From NCBI GenBank assembly GCA_965224275.1, contig CBDCYR010000005.1, positions 186,001 to 250,000 of the forward strand: DNA of 64,000 nucleotides, in the 5' to 3' direction. The position numbers and the translations under genes were made by a program. The DNA is from CAUZWH01 sp965224275. Its GTDB lineage: Bacteria; Pseudomonadota; Alphaproteobacteria; SHVV01. The notes under the pieces are model-generated. The model had not been told where the DNA came from. It ran no database searches and was given only the letters and a program-made list of their open reading frames with translations. Positions 42,352 to 51,932 of the stretch are shown here, piece by piece. The stretch's first letter is position 1. Each line of letters opens with the position of its first letter.

Positions 42352-43623
42352 ATGACGGCGACGGCTGATTCGACCCGCACGACCGCTATTGCCTGGTTTG
42401 TTTGGGCGCTCGGCGCCACGCACTATTTCTACGCGTTCTTTCAACGCGTCACACCCAGCGTCATCGACCAGGAGTTGATGCGTGATTTTGCCGCGACCGG
42501 GTCCGAGTTGGGTTCGCTCGGCGGCGCCTATTTTTTCACCTATGCCGGATTGCAGTTTCCGCTTGGCATTCTCCTCGACCGCTACGGGCCGCGCCGCATC
42601 ATGGCGATCAGCGCGCTGCTCGCGGGGCTGGGCAGTATTGGGTTTGGCCTCGCCGATAGCCTAACCCCCGCCATTCTCGGCCGACTTCTGGTCGGAGCCG
42701 GAGTCGGTGTCGGGCTGATCGGTACCATGAAACTCACCATGATCTGGTTGCCGCCTGAGCGTTTTGCGACAATCACCGGGATAACCATGTTCATTGGCGT
42801 GCTCGGCGCCCTGTTGGGCCAAACCCCTGTCCGGCTTGTGGTCGACGAGCTCGGATGGCGCGAGACCGTGGTTTGGGCCGGCGTGTTCGGATTGATTCTC
42901 GCACTCGCGATCTGGCTGATTGTCCGCGACCGCGGCAGCGGGGCCGCGATCGCGGAACCCCAAACCAGGCGCTCGATCGCCAAAGGACTGGCCTCGATCC
43001 TGGTCAACCCCCAAACCTGGTACCTAAGCCTGTACTCGGGAATGCTGAGCGGACCCATCCTCACATTCACGACGCTATGGGGGACATCGTTTGCGCGCGA
43101 AAGCTACGGCATGGCGCCCGAAACCGCAGTGTTCTCTATGTCGGTGGCGCTGGCCGGATTTGGTCTTGGCTTGCCCACGGGGGGCTGGGCTTCCGACCAG
43201 CTCCGCCGCCGCAAACCGCCGCTGTGGGCCGGTGCGGGGCTATGCCTCGCAACCTGGCTGGCTATCCTTTTGTGGCCCCAACCACCGCTCGTTGCCGCGT
43301 TGATCCTGTTTTTTCTCAACGGTCTGGCGAGCGGTTGGGTCGTTACGGTCTTCGCATTGGCGCGCGAGGTTAATCTGCCGCAATTCGGTGGATCGGTGGT
43401 CGGGTTCATCAACATGATGGGAATCGGGGCTGTCGCGATCCTCCAGCCTCTGACCGGCTATGTCCTCGACCAATTGTGGGACGGAACGATCGAGAACGGT
43501 GTCCGCATCTATAGCGACCAAACCATCCGTCAGGCCTTCATGTTGTTCCCAGCGTGCTCGGCGGTTGCGCTGGTCTCCTGTTTCTTTATGCGTGAGAGTC
43601 ACAACCGCCAACTGGCTGAGTAA
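42352..43623 (+). CDS. Major facilitator superfamily transporter
   Basis: A 423-residue protein with twelve predicted helices and the MFS loop signature GILLDRYGPRRIMAISALLAGLG after helix 2. The N-terminal FVWALGATHYFYAFFQRVTPSVI resembles the organic-anion/glucarate-type MFS groups. The substrate is unknown. It lies between an EamA transporter and pyruvate kinase, all on the plus strand. Confidence 0.87.
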   Translation: MTATADSTRTTAIAWFVWALGATHYFYAFFQRVTPSVIDQELMRDFAATGSELGSLGGAYFFTYAGLQFPLGILLDRYGPRRIMAISALLAGLGSIGFGLADSLTPAILGRLLVGAGVGVGLIGTMKLTMIWLPPERFATITGITMFIGVLGALLGQTPVRLVVDELGWRETVVWAGVFGLILALAIWLIVRDRGSGAAIAEPQTRRSIAKGLASILVNPQTWYLSLYSGMLSGPILTFTTLWGTSFARESYGMAPETAVFSMSVALAGFGLGLPTGGWASDQLRRRKPPLWAGAGLCLATWLAILLWPQPPLVAALILFFLNGLASGWVVTVFALAREVNLPQFGGSVVGFINMMGIGAVAILQPLTGYVLDQLWDGTIENGVRIYSDQTIRQAFMLFPACSAVALVSCFFMRESHNRQLAE

Positions 43624-43727
43624 GTCATGATGGGCAAACGAAAACGTGTAACCCGACACACCGGGTTAGCTGGTAAGTGGGGCGGAGCGCGCGCTACAGT
43701 TCGCGAAACCGACCCCGCCACGCGATA

Positions 43728-45161
43728 ATGCGAGAGCGCAAAGCCAAGATCGTCGCCACCCTCGGACCCGCCAGCTCGACGCCGGAGACGATCCGCGCGC
43801 TGTTCGATGCGGGTGCCGACGTTTTTCGTTTGAACTTCAGCCACGGCGCGCAAGAAGATCATCGCGCGGTGCATGCCGCCATTCGCGAGGTCGAGAACGA
43901 CGTTGGCCGGCCGATCGGTATCCTTACCGATATGCAGGGTCCCAAGCTCCGTATCGGCAGTTTCGCTGACGGATCCGTCGAGCTAACCGAAGGAGCATCC
44001 TTCCGGCTCGATCTCGATGCCGCCGCCGGCAGCATCGACCGTGCTCCCCTACCGCATCCGGAAATCTTCGCCGCCATCGAACCCGGGGTTGAACTTCTGC
44101 TCGACGACGGCCGTATCCGATTGCGCGTCGAGGACGTGAGCGAGTCCCATGCCAATACCACGGTTGCTGTTGGCGGGAACCTAAGCGACCGCAAGGGGGT
44201 CAATGTACCAGGGGTCGTTTTGCCGCTGTCGGCCCTGAGCGAGAAGGATCGCGACGACCTGCGCTTTGCGCTCGATCTCGGAGTCGATTGGGTTGGCCTG
44301 TCATTCGTCCAGCGACCCGAAGACGTCCACGCGGCCCGCGACATCGTCGGCGACCGCGCCGGGATCGTCGCCAAGATCGAAAAACCAGCGGCGATCGACC
44401 GCCTGCGCGAAATCGTCGATGCCGCCGATGGCATTATGGTGGCGCGCGGCGATCTCGGCGTTGAGTTGCCGCTGGAGGAAGTTCCGGGCTTGCAAAAACG
44501 CATCATTCGGGCCGCCCGCACGGCCGGCAAGCCGGTCATTGTTGCAACGCAAATGCTCGAATCGATGGTGAAATCATCGCTACCCACCCGCGCCGAGATT
44601 TCCGATGTGGCAACTGCAGTCTACGACGGTGCTGATGCCGTCATGCTGTCGGCCGAATCTGCAGTCGGTGACTATCCCATTGACGCCGTGACGATGATGG
44701 ATCGCATTACCCGGCAGGTCGAACGTGATCCGCTTTACGAAGCTCTGGTGCGGACCGAAACGACGAACCCCGAGGCAACCCCGTCTGACGCCATCACGGC
44801 TGCGGCGCGACAAGTTGCCGAGACCCTCAATGCCGCGGCTGTCGTTACCTTCACGACCTCGGGATCGACCACCATGCGGGCGGCCCGCGAACGACCCCGC
44901 GTTGCCGCGATCATCGGGTTGACGACCAAGCTCGAAACCGCCCGGCGACTGGCCTTGGTGTGGGGCGTGCATTGTGTCGAAGCCGAGGACGCTCAGGATT
45001 TTGCCGATATGGTACAGCGGGCCTGCGAGGTCGCTCGCGCTGAAGGAATCGCGAGCGATGGCGATCGCCTGGTGATCACGGCGGGCGTGCCGTTTGGCAC
45101 CCCAGGGATGACGAACGTGCTGCGTATCGCGTGGGTCGGCGACACCACCGATCCGATCTAG
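43728..45161 (+). CDS. pyk: Pyruvate kinase
   Basis: A 477-residue enzyme converting phosphoenolpyruvate and ADP to pyruvate and ATP. Motifs: KIVATLGPASSTPETI, VFRLNFSHG, DMQGPKLRIG, GVDWVGLSFVQ, IVAKIEKPAAIDRL, MVARGDLGVELPLEEVPGLQK and TRAEISDVATAVYDGADAVMLSAESAVG. The C-terminal allosteric domain is present. ATG 43728 is used; the frame opens at 43677. Its TAG stop lies inside a CTAG followed by a decayed foldback tip. Confidence 0.96.
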   Translation: MRERKAKIVATLGPASSTPETIRALFDAGADVFRLNFSHGAQEDHRAVHAAIREVENDVGRPIGILTDMQGPKLRIGSFADGSVELTEGASFRLDLDAAAGSIDRAPLPHPEIFAAIEPGVELLLDDGRIRLRVEDVSESHANTTVAVGGNLSDRKGVNVPGVVLPLSALSEKDRDDLRFALDLGVDWVGLSFVQRPEDVHAARDIVGDRAGIVAKIEKPAAIDRLREIVDAADGIMVARGDLGVELPLEEVPGLQKRIIRAARTAGKPVIVATQMLESMVKSSLPTRAEISDVATAVYDGADAVMLSAESAVGDYPIDAVTMMDRITRQVERDPLYEALVRTETTNPEATPSDAITAAARQVAETLNAAAVVTFTTSGSTTMRAARERPRVAAIIGLTTKLETARRLALVWGVHCVEAEDAQDFADMVQRACEVARAEGIASDGDRLVITAGVPFGTPGMTNVLRIAWVGDTTDPI

Positions 45162-45190
45162 CGGATGAAATCCAAGATATGGTATTCGAC
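45158..45190. repeat. Decayed foldback-element tip at the pyk stop codon
   Basis: CTAG carrying the pyk stop is followed by CGGATGAAATCCAAGATATG and GTATTCGAC. This closely matches, read inward, the right end of the element at 53333-53615 (CTAGTGGATGAAATCCAACA then TATGGTA). No opposite end is visible before the next gene at 45212, so this is a remnant of about 30 bp. Confidence 0.65.
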
Positions 45191-45211
45191 GGCCAGCGCC
45201 GCGCAGGGCGT

Positions 45212-45769
45212 TTAGATCTTGCGGCCCTCGATGAACCGCTTGAGCATTTTTGCCCGCGTTTGCGCGCTTGGCATATGCGGGTTGGCATCAAGGGCGCGCT
45301 GAAACGCCTTGAGCGCATCTTCGGGTCGCTTAAGCGCCATGTTGACCAAGCCGGCGCCGGAGAGGGCGCCGAAGTGTCGCGGTTCCAGTTTCACCACCCG
45401 CTCGATGTCCTTCAGCGAGTCTTCGTGGCGGCCCATCAGATAGAACAGCGTTGCGCGCTTGTTCCAGCCTTCGGCGAAATCGGGTTTTATTTCGACAATC
45501 GAGTTGAACATCGTGAGCGCCATGTCGAATTCGCGCTGCTGCATCGCGCCCACGCCACGCTCCATCAGCAGATCAACGGTGTCACTCCCGGATTGGGTCC
45601 AGAGCCCCCAAATCGCGGTCTGAATGGGCACTGATTCGTCGACACTGTCGGCGTCGTGCAGCTTTTGAAAAAGCTCGTCGAGGCGCGGATCGTTTTGGTC
45701 AGCCACTGCAGCTCCGGCCAATAAACCGAATGCGAGCGATACCGCTACAAAAAGGGCAACGAGACGCAT
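45212..45769 (-). CDS. Secreted TPR-repeat protein
   Basis: A 185-residue protein with a signal peptide (MRLVALFVAVSLAFGLLAGAAVA, cleavage near AVA-DQ) and two or three tetratricopeptide repeats (GAMQQREFDMALTMFNSIVEIKPDF, ATLFYLMGRHEDSLKDIERVVKLEP, ALKRPEDALKAFQRALDANP). Periplasmic protein-interaction role likely, partner unknown. 65 bp downstream of glcF on the same strand. Confidence 0.85.
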   Translation of the reverse strand: MRLVALFVAVSLAFGLLAGAAVADQNDPRLDELFQKLHDADSVDESVPIQTAIWGLWTQSGSDTVDLLMERGVGAMQQREFDMALTMFNSIVEIKPDFAEGWNKRATLFYLMGRHEDSLKDIERVVKLEPRHFGALSGAGLVNMALKRPEDALKAFQRALDANPHMPSAQTRAKMLKRFIEGRKI

Positions 45770-45834
45770 GAGCTATTTTATAACGGATTGCTCACGTCTC
45801 AAAGCGACGCCATCGCCCGGCTAGCGGCTAACCC

Positions 45835-47142
45835 CTACTCTATTGCTTTCATTGCTTTTGGGCGCGGGCCCCCGGTCGCCCAATCCAGCAGTTCGACACT
45901 GTGCACCACCGGCACGGTCATCCCGCCTGCCAGTTGGGTGATGCAGCCGATATTTCCGGCGGCGACCACGTCCGGTGCCGCCGCTTCGATGTGCGCCACC
46001 TTGCGATCGCGCAAGGCACGCGCTAGTTCCGGCTGTAGCAAGTTGTAGGTCCCAGCCGATCCGCAGCAAAGATGGCCCTCGGCGATCGCGCTAACCTCGA
46101 AGCCGGCTTGTCGAAGCAAGGACGGTGGTTGCTCGATCACGCCTTGTCCATGCTGGAGCGAGCAGGCCGCGTGATAGGCCACCTTGATGGGCGTTAGGCC
46201 GGTGTCGAGACTTACGGCAGCACCGAGATCGAGATCGACCAGCATTTCGGACACGTCGCGCGCTCTGTCAGAAATAACCGTTGCCCGGTCGGCCCATACC
46301 GGGTCGTGGCGCAAGATGAAGCCGTAGTCCTTGATCATCGTGCCGCAGCCTGAGGCGTTGACGACGATAGCGTCGAGACCGGCGCCATCGATCTCGCGCG
46401 TCCAGGCCTCGATATTCGCCTTTATCAATTCATGTGCTTGCGCGTTCTTGCCGAGATGGTGGGTTAAGGCACCGCAACACCCGCTACCGGCCGCCACAAC
46501 GACCTCGCAACCGAGCCGGGTCAGGAGTCGAATCGTCGCATTATTAATCTGGGGATCGAGCACATTCTGGACGCAGCCAGTCAACAGCGCCACGCGCTTT
46601 TTGCGCGGGCCACGAGCCGGATGCAGGGTGATGTCGCTGTCGGCGGCTGACGGGGCAATCGATTTCGGCGCCAATGCGACAATCGATTTCAAACCGTGTG
46701 GCAACGCCGCTGAGAACGGGCGCGCCAGGTTTGCCCCGATCAGTGCCAGGCGAAACAAACCGGGGCTGGGCAGAATCCGGGCGAGCAGCCAACGCAGCGT
46801 GCGATCGAGCCAAGGCCGTCGATAGGTTTTTTCGATATGCGAGCGGGCGTGATCGACAAGGTGCATGTAGTTCACACTCGACGGGCATGTCGTCATGCAT
46901 GACAGGCATGACAGGCAGCGATCGACATGCGTGACGACACGTTTGCTCGCCGCTTTTCCGCCTTCCAACATCTCCTTGATCAAGTAGATCCGACCACGCG
47001 GGCTATCGAGCTCATCGCCGAGCAATACGTAGGTCGGACAGGTCGCGATGCAAAAGCCGCAATGGACGCAGTTGCGCAGGATTTTCTCCGACGCTGCGAT
47101 CTGCGGGTCGCCGAGCTGGCTGGGCGAGAAACGGGTTTGCAT
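45835..47142 (-). CDS. glcF: Glycolate oxidase iron-sulfur subunit
   Basis: A 435-residue subunit passing electrons from glycolate oxidation to the respiratory chain. Two 4Fe-4S motifs are visible near the N-terminus, CVHCGFCIATCPTY and CLSCLSCMTTCPSSV. Two CCG domains follow (GSGCCGALTHHLGK, HLCCGSAGTYN). Third gene of glcD-glcE-glcF, 10 bp after glcE. The three together let the cell use glycolate, a common algal exudate and photorespiration product. Confidence 0.95.
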   Translation of the reverse strand: MQTRFSPSQLGDPQIAASEKILRNCVHCGFCIATCPTYVLLGDELDSPRGRIYLIKEMLEGGKAASKRVVTHVDRCLSCLSCMTTCPSSVNYMHLVDHARSHIEKTYRRPWLDRTLRWLLARILPSPGLFRLALIGANLARPFSAALPHGLKSIVALAPKSIAPSAADSDITLHPARGPRKKRVALLTGCVQNVLDPQINNATIRLLTRLGCEVVVAAGSGCCGALTHHLGKNAQAHELIKANIEAWTREIDGAGLDAIVVNASGCGTMIKDYGFILRHDPVWADRATVISDRARDVSEMLVDLDLGAAVSLDTGLTPIKVAYHAACSLQHGQGVIEQPPSLLRQAGFEVSAIAEGHLCCGSAGTYNLLQPELARALRDRKVAHIEAAAPDVVAAGNIGCITQLAGGMTVPVVHSVELLDWATGGPRPKAMKAIE

Positions 47143-47152
47143 CGATTGTTCG

Positions 47153-48382
47153 CTACACGCCGGGATACATACGCCCGGGGTTGAGAATCCCCTTGGGATC
47201 GAAGTTTTCTTTGACCCGGCGACTCAATTCGGCCAGCGGCGGCGATTGCGGCTGAAACACAGGCACCGCGGCACGCGCGTCGGTCGGCGCTCGCACCAAG
47301 GTGGCGTGGCCGCCAACACCGGTAACCGCCGCACGAATCGGCGCCTCATTATCCGCGGGCGCTGCATCGGTTGCCAGCCACACCAAACCACCGGCCCAAT
47401 CGAACAACCATCGCGCCGGCACGATTTCGACGATTTTTCCAACCACGTCAGCACCACTCGCCGGTGGCACCGACAACCGCCAGATTGAGTGGGATGTTAA
47501 CCCATCCACCGCAAACGCCGCGACATCGCGCACCTCGCGCCACAGGGCGGCCGAGTTATGCCGGTGTAGTTCTTCAACTGGTGCTCGTGCCGCAACCCAG
47601 TTCTTCAATCCCGCGCAACGGTGTTCGACAGATGGGCCGGGACCTTCGAGACGCAACGCCGTGACGGAGGTGGCCGCATCGGCGACATAAGAGACGCTTG
47701 AGTGGCAGCTGATCTCTGGCGGCAGATGAGCCAGACCCGAGAGTTCGAAACCCGACGCCGCGGCCTCTCCGAGCAAGCCGACCGCGCCGGCGTCATCGAG
47801 CCCCAGCACCAAAACGGTACGAACTTTCTCCGGTGCCGGCATTACCTTGAGGGTGACATCATGGATCGCTGCAAGAGTTCCGTAAGAACCCGCGAGAAGC
47901 TTGCACAAGTCGTAGCCGGTGACGTTTTTTACGACCTGGCCGCCGCTTTTGAATCGCTCGCCGCGGCCCGACACCGCCTTGGCACCCAGCAAATGATCGC
48001 GCGCGGCGCCTGCCATGATCCGACGTGGCCCCGAGAGGTTGCAGGCAAATGTGCCGCCAATACTGGCACTATTGGCGGCGGCCCCGAAAAGCGGCCCGTA
48101 GTCGGCCGGCTCGAACGCGAGTTGCTGATCCTTTTCGGCGACAGCCCGCTCAATGTCGACGACCCGCGTGCCCGCCGCGGCCTGGAGAACGAGTTCTTCC
48201 GGCTCGTAAGAGGTAATACCGGACAGGTCCGAGAGGTCGAGCAGGCACTCACTTTGGCTCGGTCGCCCGAGGCCTTGCTTGGTACCGCGGCCGACCACAT
48301 CGAGCGTGGTTCCCTCGGCCGCGGCCCAGCCGATTACGTCGTGTAGTTGATCGGCGCTGGCCGGCTTGAACGAGTTCTCCAT
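47153..48382 (-). CDS. glcE: Glycolate oxidase FAD-binding subunit GlcE
   Basis: A 409-residue FAD-binding type 4 protein, shorter than GlcD, as expected for GlcE. SGITSYEPEELVLQAAAGTRVVDIERAVAEKDQQLAFEPADYGP, NSASIGGTFACNLSGPRRI and SGGQVVKNVTGYDLCKLLAGSYGTLAAI are characteristic. It ends in NFDPKGILNPGRMYPG. 22 bp after glcD. Confidence 0.94.
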   Translation of the reverse strand: MENSFKPASADQLHDVIGWAAAEGTTLDVVGRGTKQGLGRPSQSECLLDLSDLSGITSYEPEELVLQAAAGTRVVDIERAVAEKDQQLAFEPADYGPLFGAAANSASIGGTFACNLSGPRRIMAGAARDHLLGAKAVSGRGERFKSGGQVVKNVTGYDLCKLLAGSYGTLAAIHDVTLKVMPAPEKVRTVLVLGLDDAGAVGLLGEAAASGFELSGLAHLPPEISCHSSVSYVADAATSVTALRLEGPGPSVEHRCAGLKNWVAARAPVEELHRHNSAALWREVRDVAAFAVDGLTSHSIWRLSVPPASGADVVGKIVEIVPARWLFDWAGGLVWLATDAAPADNEAPIRAAVTGVGGHATLVRAPTDARAAVPVFQPQSPPLAELSRRVKENFDPKGILNPGRMYPGV

Positions 48383-48404
48383 CGGTTAGATCGCCGCCAG
48401 CTCA

Positions 48405-49919
48405 CTAAAACCGTGGGATATCCGGAAATGGCATCTGGCCCCTGTGGATGTGCATGCGACCGAGTTCGGCACAACGATGCAGGGTCGGGAACACTTTGCC
48501 CGGGTTGAGATAACCGTCGGGGTCGAAGGCGCACTTCAAGCGCTGCTGCTGGTTGAGGTCATCCTCACTGAACATGGTCCCCATGAGGTCCCGTTTTTCG
48601 ACCCCAACGCCGTGTTCGCCGGTCAGCACACCCCCGACCTCGACGCAAAGCTTGAGGATCTCGGCACCAAATTCCTCGGCCCGATCGAGCTCACCGGGCT
48701 GATTGGCGTCATAGAGAATCAACGGATGGAGATTGCCGTCACCGGCGTGAAACACGTTGGCCAACCGCAACCCATATTTGGTCGACAGCTCGGCCATGCG
48801 CGTCAACACGATCGGCAGCTTGCCCCGCGGTATCGTCCCATCCATGCAATAGTAGTCTGGGGAGATTCGGCCCACCGCCGGGAACGCCGCCTTACGGCCG
48901 GCCCAGAACGCCATGCGTTCGGCCTCACTTTCACTGATCCGAACCGATACCGCGCCAGCGTCGTCCGCGATCGCGCGAACGCGCTCGACCAAATAATCGA
49001 CCTCGACCGCCGGGCCATCCAACTCGACAATCAGCAGCGCCTCAACATCGAGCGGGTATCCGGAGTGACAAAACTCCTCGGCAGCGTGGATCGCGTAACG
49101 GTCCATCATCTCCATGCCGGCTGGAATAATGCCACCAGCAATGACCTTGGCGACGCAATCGCCGGCATGCTCATTGCTGGGGAATCCGATCAATAGCGCG
49201 CGTGCGGAATCGGGACGTTTGAGAAGCTTTACGGTCACCTCGGTGATGACGCCGAGTAGGCCTTCCGACCCCGTCATCACGCCGAGCAAGTCGTAGCCCT
49301 CCGAATCGAGATGGCGGCCACCCAGACGGATGATGTCGCCGCTAATCAACACCATCTCCAAGCCCAGGATGTTGTTTGTCGTCACGCCATATTTAAGGCA
49401 ATGAACGCCGCCTGAATTTTCGGCAACGTTGCCGCCGATGGTGCAGGCAATCTGGCTCGATGGATCGGGCGCGTAGTAAAACCCGTTCGCTTCAACCGCT
49501 TGGGTGATCGCCAGATTTGTGACACCGGGTTGCACCACCGCGCAGCGATTGGCGTAATCGATATCTAAGATACGGTTGAACTTGGCGAGGCCGAGCAGCA
49601 CGCCATCGCCGAGCGGCAACGCACCTCCCGACAACGACGTGCCGGCGCCGCGCGGTACGACCTTAACCCCGCCGGCATTGCACAGCTTCATGATCTCGGC
49701 CACTTCAGCCGTCGTCGACGGCAACGCGACGATCATCGGGGTTTGTTTATACGCCGTCAGCCCGTCGGTTTCGTATGGCTTGAGGGCGTCATCGTCGGCA
49801 ATCACGGCGCCTGGGTCGATAATCCCACGCAGCGCCGCTGCTAATTCACTGCGACGCGCAAGGACTCCTTGATCGAGTTCCGGCATCTCTAGCATTTTGA
49901 TGGAGTCCCTCGCGGCCAT
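48405..49919 (-). CDS. glcD: Glycolate oxidase catalytic subunit GlcD
   Basis: A 504-residue FAD-linked oxidase. PRGAGTSLSGGALPLGDGVLL and CTIGGNVAENSGGVHCLKYGVTTNNILGLEMV form the FAD site. The C-terminal catalytic domain includes NVFHAGDGNLHPLILYD and GGVLTGEHGVGVEKRDLM. The first eight residues to ATG 49895 may be dispensable: either ATG could be the start. The first gene of the glc operon, transcribed away from the rpmJ/SDR cluster region. No GlcC regulator is adjacent. Confidence 0.95.
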   Translation of the reverse strand: MAARDSIKMLEMPELDQGVLARRSELAAALRGIIDPGAVIADDDALKPYETDGLTAYKQTPMIVALPSTTAEVAEIMKLCNAGGVKVVPRGAGTSLSGGALPLGDGVLLGLAKFNRILDIDYANRCAVVQPGVTNLAITQAVEANGFYYAPDPSSQIACTIGGNVAENSGGVHCLKYGVTTNNILGLEMVLISGDIIRLGGRHLDSEGYDLLGVMTGSEGLLGVITEVTVKLLKRPDSARALLIGFPSNEHAGDCVAKVIAGGIIPAGMEMMDRYAIHAAEEFCHSGYPLDVEALLIVELDGPAVEVDYLVERVRAIADDAGAVSVRISESEAERMAFWAGRKAAFPAVGRISPDYYCMDGTIPRGKLPIVLTRMAELSTKYGLRLANVFHAGDGNLHPLILYDANQPGELDRAEEFGAEILKLCVEVGGVLTGEHGVGVEKRDLMGTMFSEDDLNQQQRLKCAFDPDGYLNPGKVFPTLHRCAELGRMHIHRGQMPFPDIPRF

Positions 49920-50080
49920 GGGCGCGGCTGATCACGCCTTCACCGCGCAACATGGCGACAGACGGCACCGAAGGCAACTAAAGCCATTCAGTCGCGGATC
50001 CACGCACGGCCGTAAACTAGGCGACCACAAAAAAACCGCGTCAGCCGGCGCGGTGCATGTCGCCTCCCGTAAAGCGAAAT

Positions 50081-50206
50081 TTATCCCTGGCGCGCCTTGA
50101 AACGTTTGTTGCTTTTGCTAATGACATAAATCCGACCACGGCGCCGTACGATGCGACAATCGCGATGCCGTCGCTTGGCCGATTTCAAGGAATTGAGCAC
50201 CTTCAT
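50081..50206 (-). CDS. rpmJ: 50S ribosomal protein L36
   Basis: A 41-residue gene reading MKVLNSLKSAKRRHRDCRIV then RRRGRIYVISKSNKRFKARQG. This is the longer, zinc-free L36 form common in proteobacteria. ATG 50206, TAA 50081-50083. It sits alone in an otherwise empty 407-bp gap between glcD and the SDR cluster. Found by reading the minus strand directly. Confidence 0.93.
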   Translation of the reverse strand: MKVLNSLKSAKRRHRDCRIVRRRGRIYVISKSNKRFKARQG

Positions 50207-50295
50207 GGCATTTTCTTTACGTTGTGCGGCCTCCCGCCGCAGAAGCGCGGGAACATAGTGGGCCGTTGGGGCGCTGTCAAACCTTGGCCGGATCA

Positions 50296-50321
50296 GGCAC
50301 TGTCTCAGTTGAGACAGTGCC
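50296..50321. terminator. Hairpin terminator downstream of SDR cluster
   Basis: GGCACTGTCTC (50296-50306) pairs perfectly with GAGACAGTGCC (50311-50321) around AGTT. It lies directly after the stop of the last SDR gene (minus strand). The rest of the gap from 49920 to 50326, apart from rpmJ, shows nothing I can support. Confidence 0.7.
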
Positions 50322-50326
50322 CCGGA

Positions 50327-51115
50327 TCACCAACTCTTGCGACCGACCGATTCACCCCCGTCGAGCATGATCACCTGGCCGGTGAGCCAACCCGCATCGT
50401 GCGATGCCAGGTAAGAAACCAATCCCGAAACATCTTCAGGCTTGCCCGCTCGGCCGATCGGAAAGCGTGTGGCGCCGGCAGTTTTCAAGCGTTCATTGAA
50501 TTCCGCATGCGACATACCGTCCGCGAGAAAAATTTCGGTACCTATCAAAGAGGGGCTGACAACATTGACGCGGACGTTCCATCGCGCCAGCTCCATGCTC
50601 AGCGTCTTCGACCATGCGTTCATCGCCCCCTTGGTCGCGGCATAGACGCCAAACTGCGGTGCGCAGCGGTCGCTCAAGGTCGAGCTGATATTGACGATAT
50701 TCCCGCGGGTTTTCTTGAGCGCCGGAATGCATGCCAGACACATATGCATCATCCCGATCAGGTTGATGCTGAACTGCTCATCGATCAGCGCTGGTGTAAT
50801 CTCGTCATGGGTGGCACGGCGTAAGATACCGGCATTGTTGACCAGCAAATCGATCCGCCCGAGATCACGACGAATCGCTTTGATCGTCGTGCCCACCTGC
50901 TGGCGATCAGCGATGTCGCAAGGATAAGGACAAAGATCACGCTCGCCGCGTTTAGGTTTCAGGCGGTCCGCGCGCCGGCCAAGGATCGCCACCCGGTAGC
51001 CATCGCGCACCAGCCGATTTGCGATATCGCGCCCAAGGCCGCTGCCGCCACCGGTGACGACCGCAACTTTTGCCGCAGCGGCTGGCTTTGGTTTTCGCAC
51101 CCCTGCGTCGGCCAT
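50327..51115 (-). CDS. SDR oxidoreductase with basic N-terminal tail (paralogue 3)
   Basis: A 262-residue short-chain dehydrogenase from ATG 51115. The tail MADAGVRKPKPAAAA precedes the Rossmann motif VAVVTGGGSGLGRDIANRL. NNAG, the catalytic serine in NIVNISSTLSDRCAP and YAATK (YxxxK) are all present, so it should be active. It closely resembles the two upstream paralogues, for example in GRRADRLKPKRGE. Third gene of a tandem triplet, 11 bp after paralogue 2. Confidence 0.88.
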   Translation of the reverse strand: MADAGVRKPKPAAAAKVAVVTGGGSGLGRDIANRLVRDGYRVAILGRRADRLKPKRGERDLCPYPCDIADRQQVGTTIKAIRRDLGRIDLLVNNAGILRRATHDEITPALIDEQFSINLIGMMHMCLACIPALKKTRGNIVNISSTLSDRCAPQFGVYAATKGAMNAWSKTLSMELARWNVRVNVVSPSLIGTEIFLADGMSHAEFNERLKTAGATRFPIGRAGKPEDVSGLVSYLASHDAGWLTGQVIMLDGGESVGRKSW

Positions 51116-51126
51116 GCCGCCAGCCG

Positions 51127-51918
51127 CTACCAACGCTTGAAGCCGACGGCTTCGCCGCCGTCGATCGTTAGAATCTGGCCGGTCATCCACGTCGATTGAT
51201 CGGACGCAAGATAAGATGCGATTGCGGAGACGTCCTCAGGCTCACCGGAACGGCCCATCGGGAAGTATGTCTCGCCCAAGGCTTTGAGATGCTGCTCATA
51301 CGCCGCCGGCGTGGCGCCATCCGCGATAACGATTTCGCTGCGCACCAATGACGGGTTGATCACGTTGACGCGGATGCCCCACTGGCACAATTCCATGGCC
51401 ATGGTTTTCGACCACGCGTTGACGCCGCCTTTCGAGGCCGAATAAGCGAGGTACGAAGGTGCGCAACGATCGGTCAGGCTCGAACTGATGTTGATGATCG
51501 AGCCGCGGGTTTTCTTGAGGGCGGGGATACACGCCAAGCACATATTCATCGTACCGATTAGGTTGACGTTGAGGTGATAGTGAATCATCTCATCTGTGAG
51601 CTTGTCCCAGGTCTGGCAATGCATGACCCCGGCATTGTTTACGACAGCGTCGATGCGTCCGAACTTGCTGCGAATTGCCTTGACGGTTGATTGGATCTGC
51701 TCGCGATCGGCAACATCACAGATATACGGATGGAGCCCGTGCTCGCTCTTTTTCGGTTTGAGGCGGTCGGCCCGCCGGCCCAGGATCGCGACAGCGAAGC
51801 CATCGCGCGCCAGGCGGTTCGCCATATCCCGTCCGAGGCCAGTGCCGCCGCCGGTGACGATCGCAATCTTCGTGGTCTTCTTTCGCCGCGTCGATTTCTT
51901 CGAATTCGTTGTCGCCAT
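51127..51918 (-). CDS. SDR oxidoreductase with basic N-terminal tail (paralogue 2)
   Basis: A 263-residue SDR from ATG 51918, preceded by GGAGGA. The lysine/arginine tail MATTNSKKSTRRKKTTK leads into IAIVTGGGTGLGRDMANRL. NNAG, SIINISSSLTDRCAPSYLAY and YSASK complete the catalytic set. It is nearly collinear with paralogues 1 and 3. 14 bp after paralogue 1. Substrate unknown. Confidence 0.88.
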   Translation of the reverse strand: MATTNSKKSTRRKKTTKIAIVTGGGTGLGRDMANRLARDGFAVAILGRRADRLKPKKSEHGLHPYICDVADREQIQSTVKAIRSKFGRIDAVVNNAGVMHCQTWDKLTDEMIHYHLNVNLIGTMNMCLACIPALKKTRGSIINISSSLTDRCAPSYLAYSASKGGVNAWSKTMAMELCQWGIRVNVINPSLVRSEIVIADGATPAAYEQHLKALGETYFPMGRSGEPEDVSAIASYLASDQSTWMTGQILTIDGGEAVGFKRW

Positions 51919-51932
51919 TTCGTGTTCCTCCG

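Noticed and set aside
50057..50824. Plus-strand frame of 255 codons spanning the rpmJ region
   Set aside because: It overlaps antisense both L36 and the SDR gene, which have clear family motifs on the minus strand.
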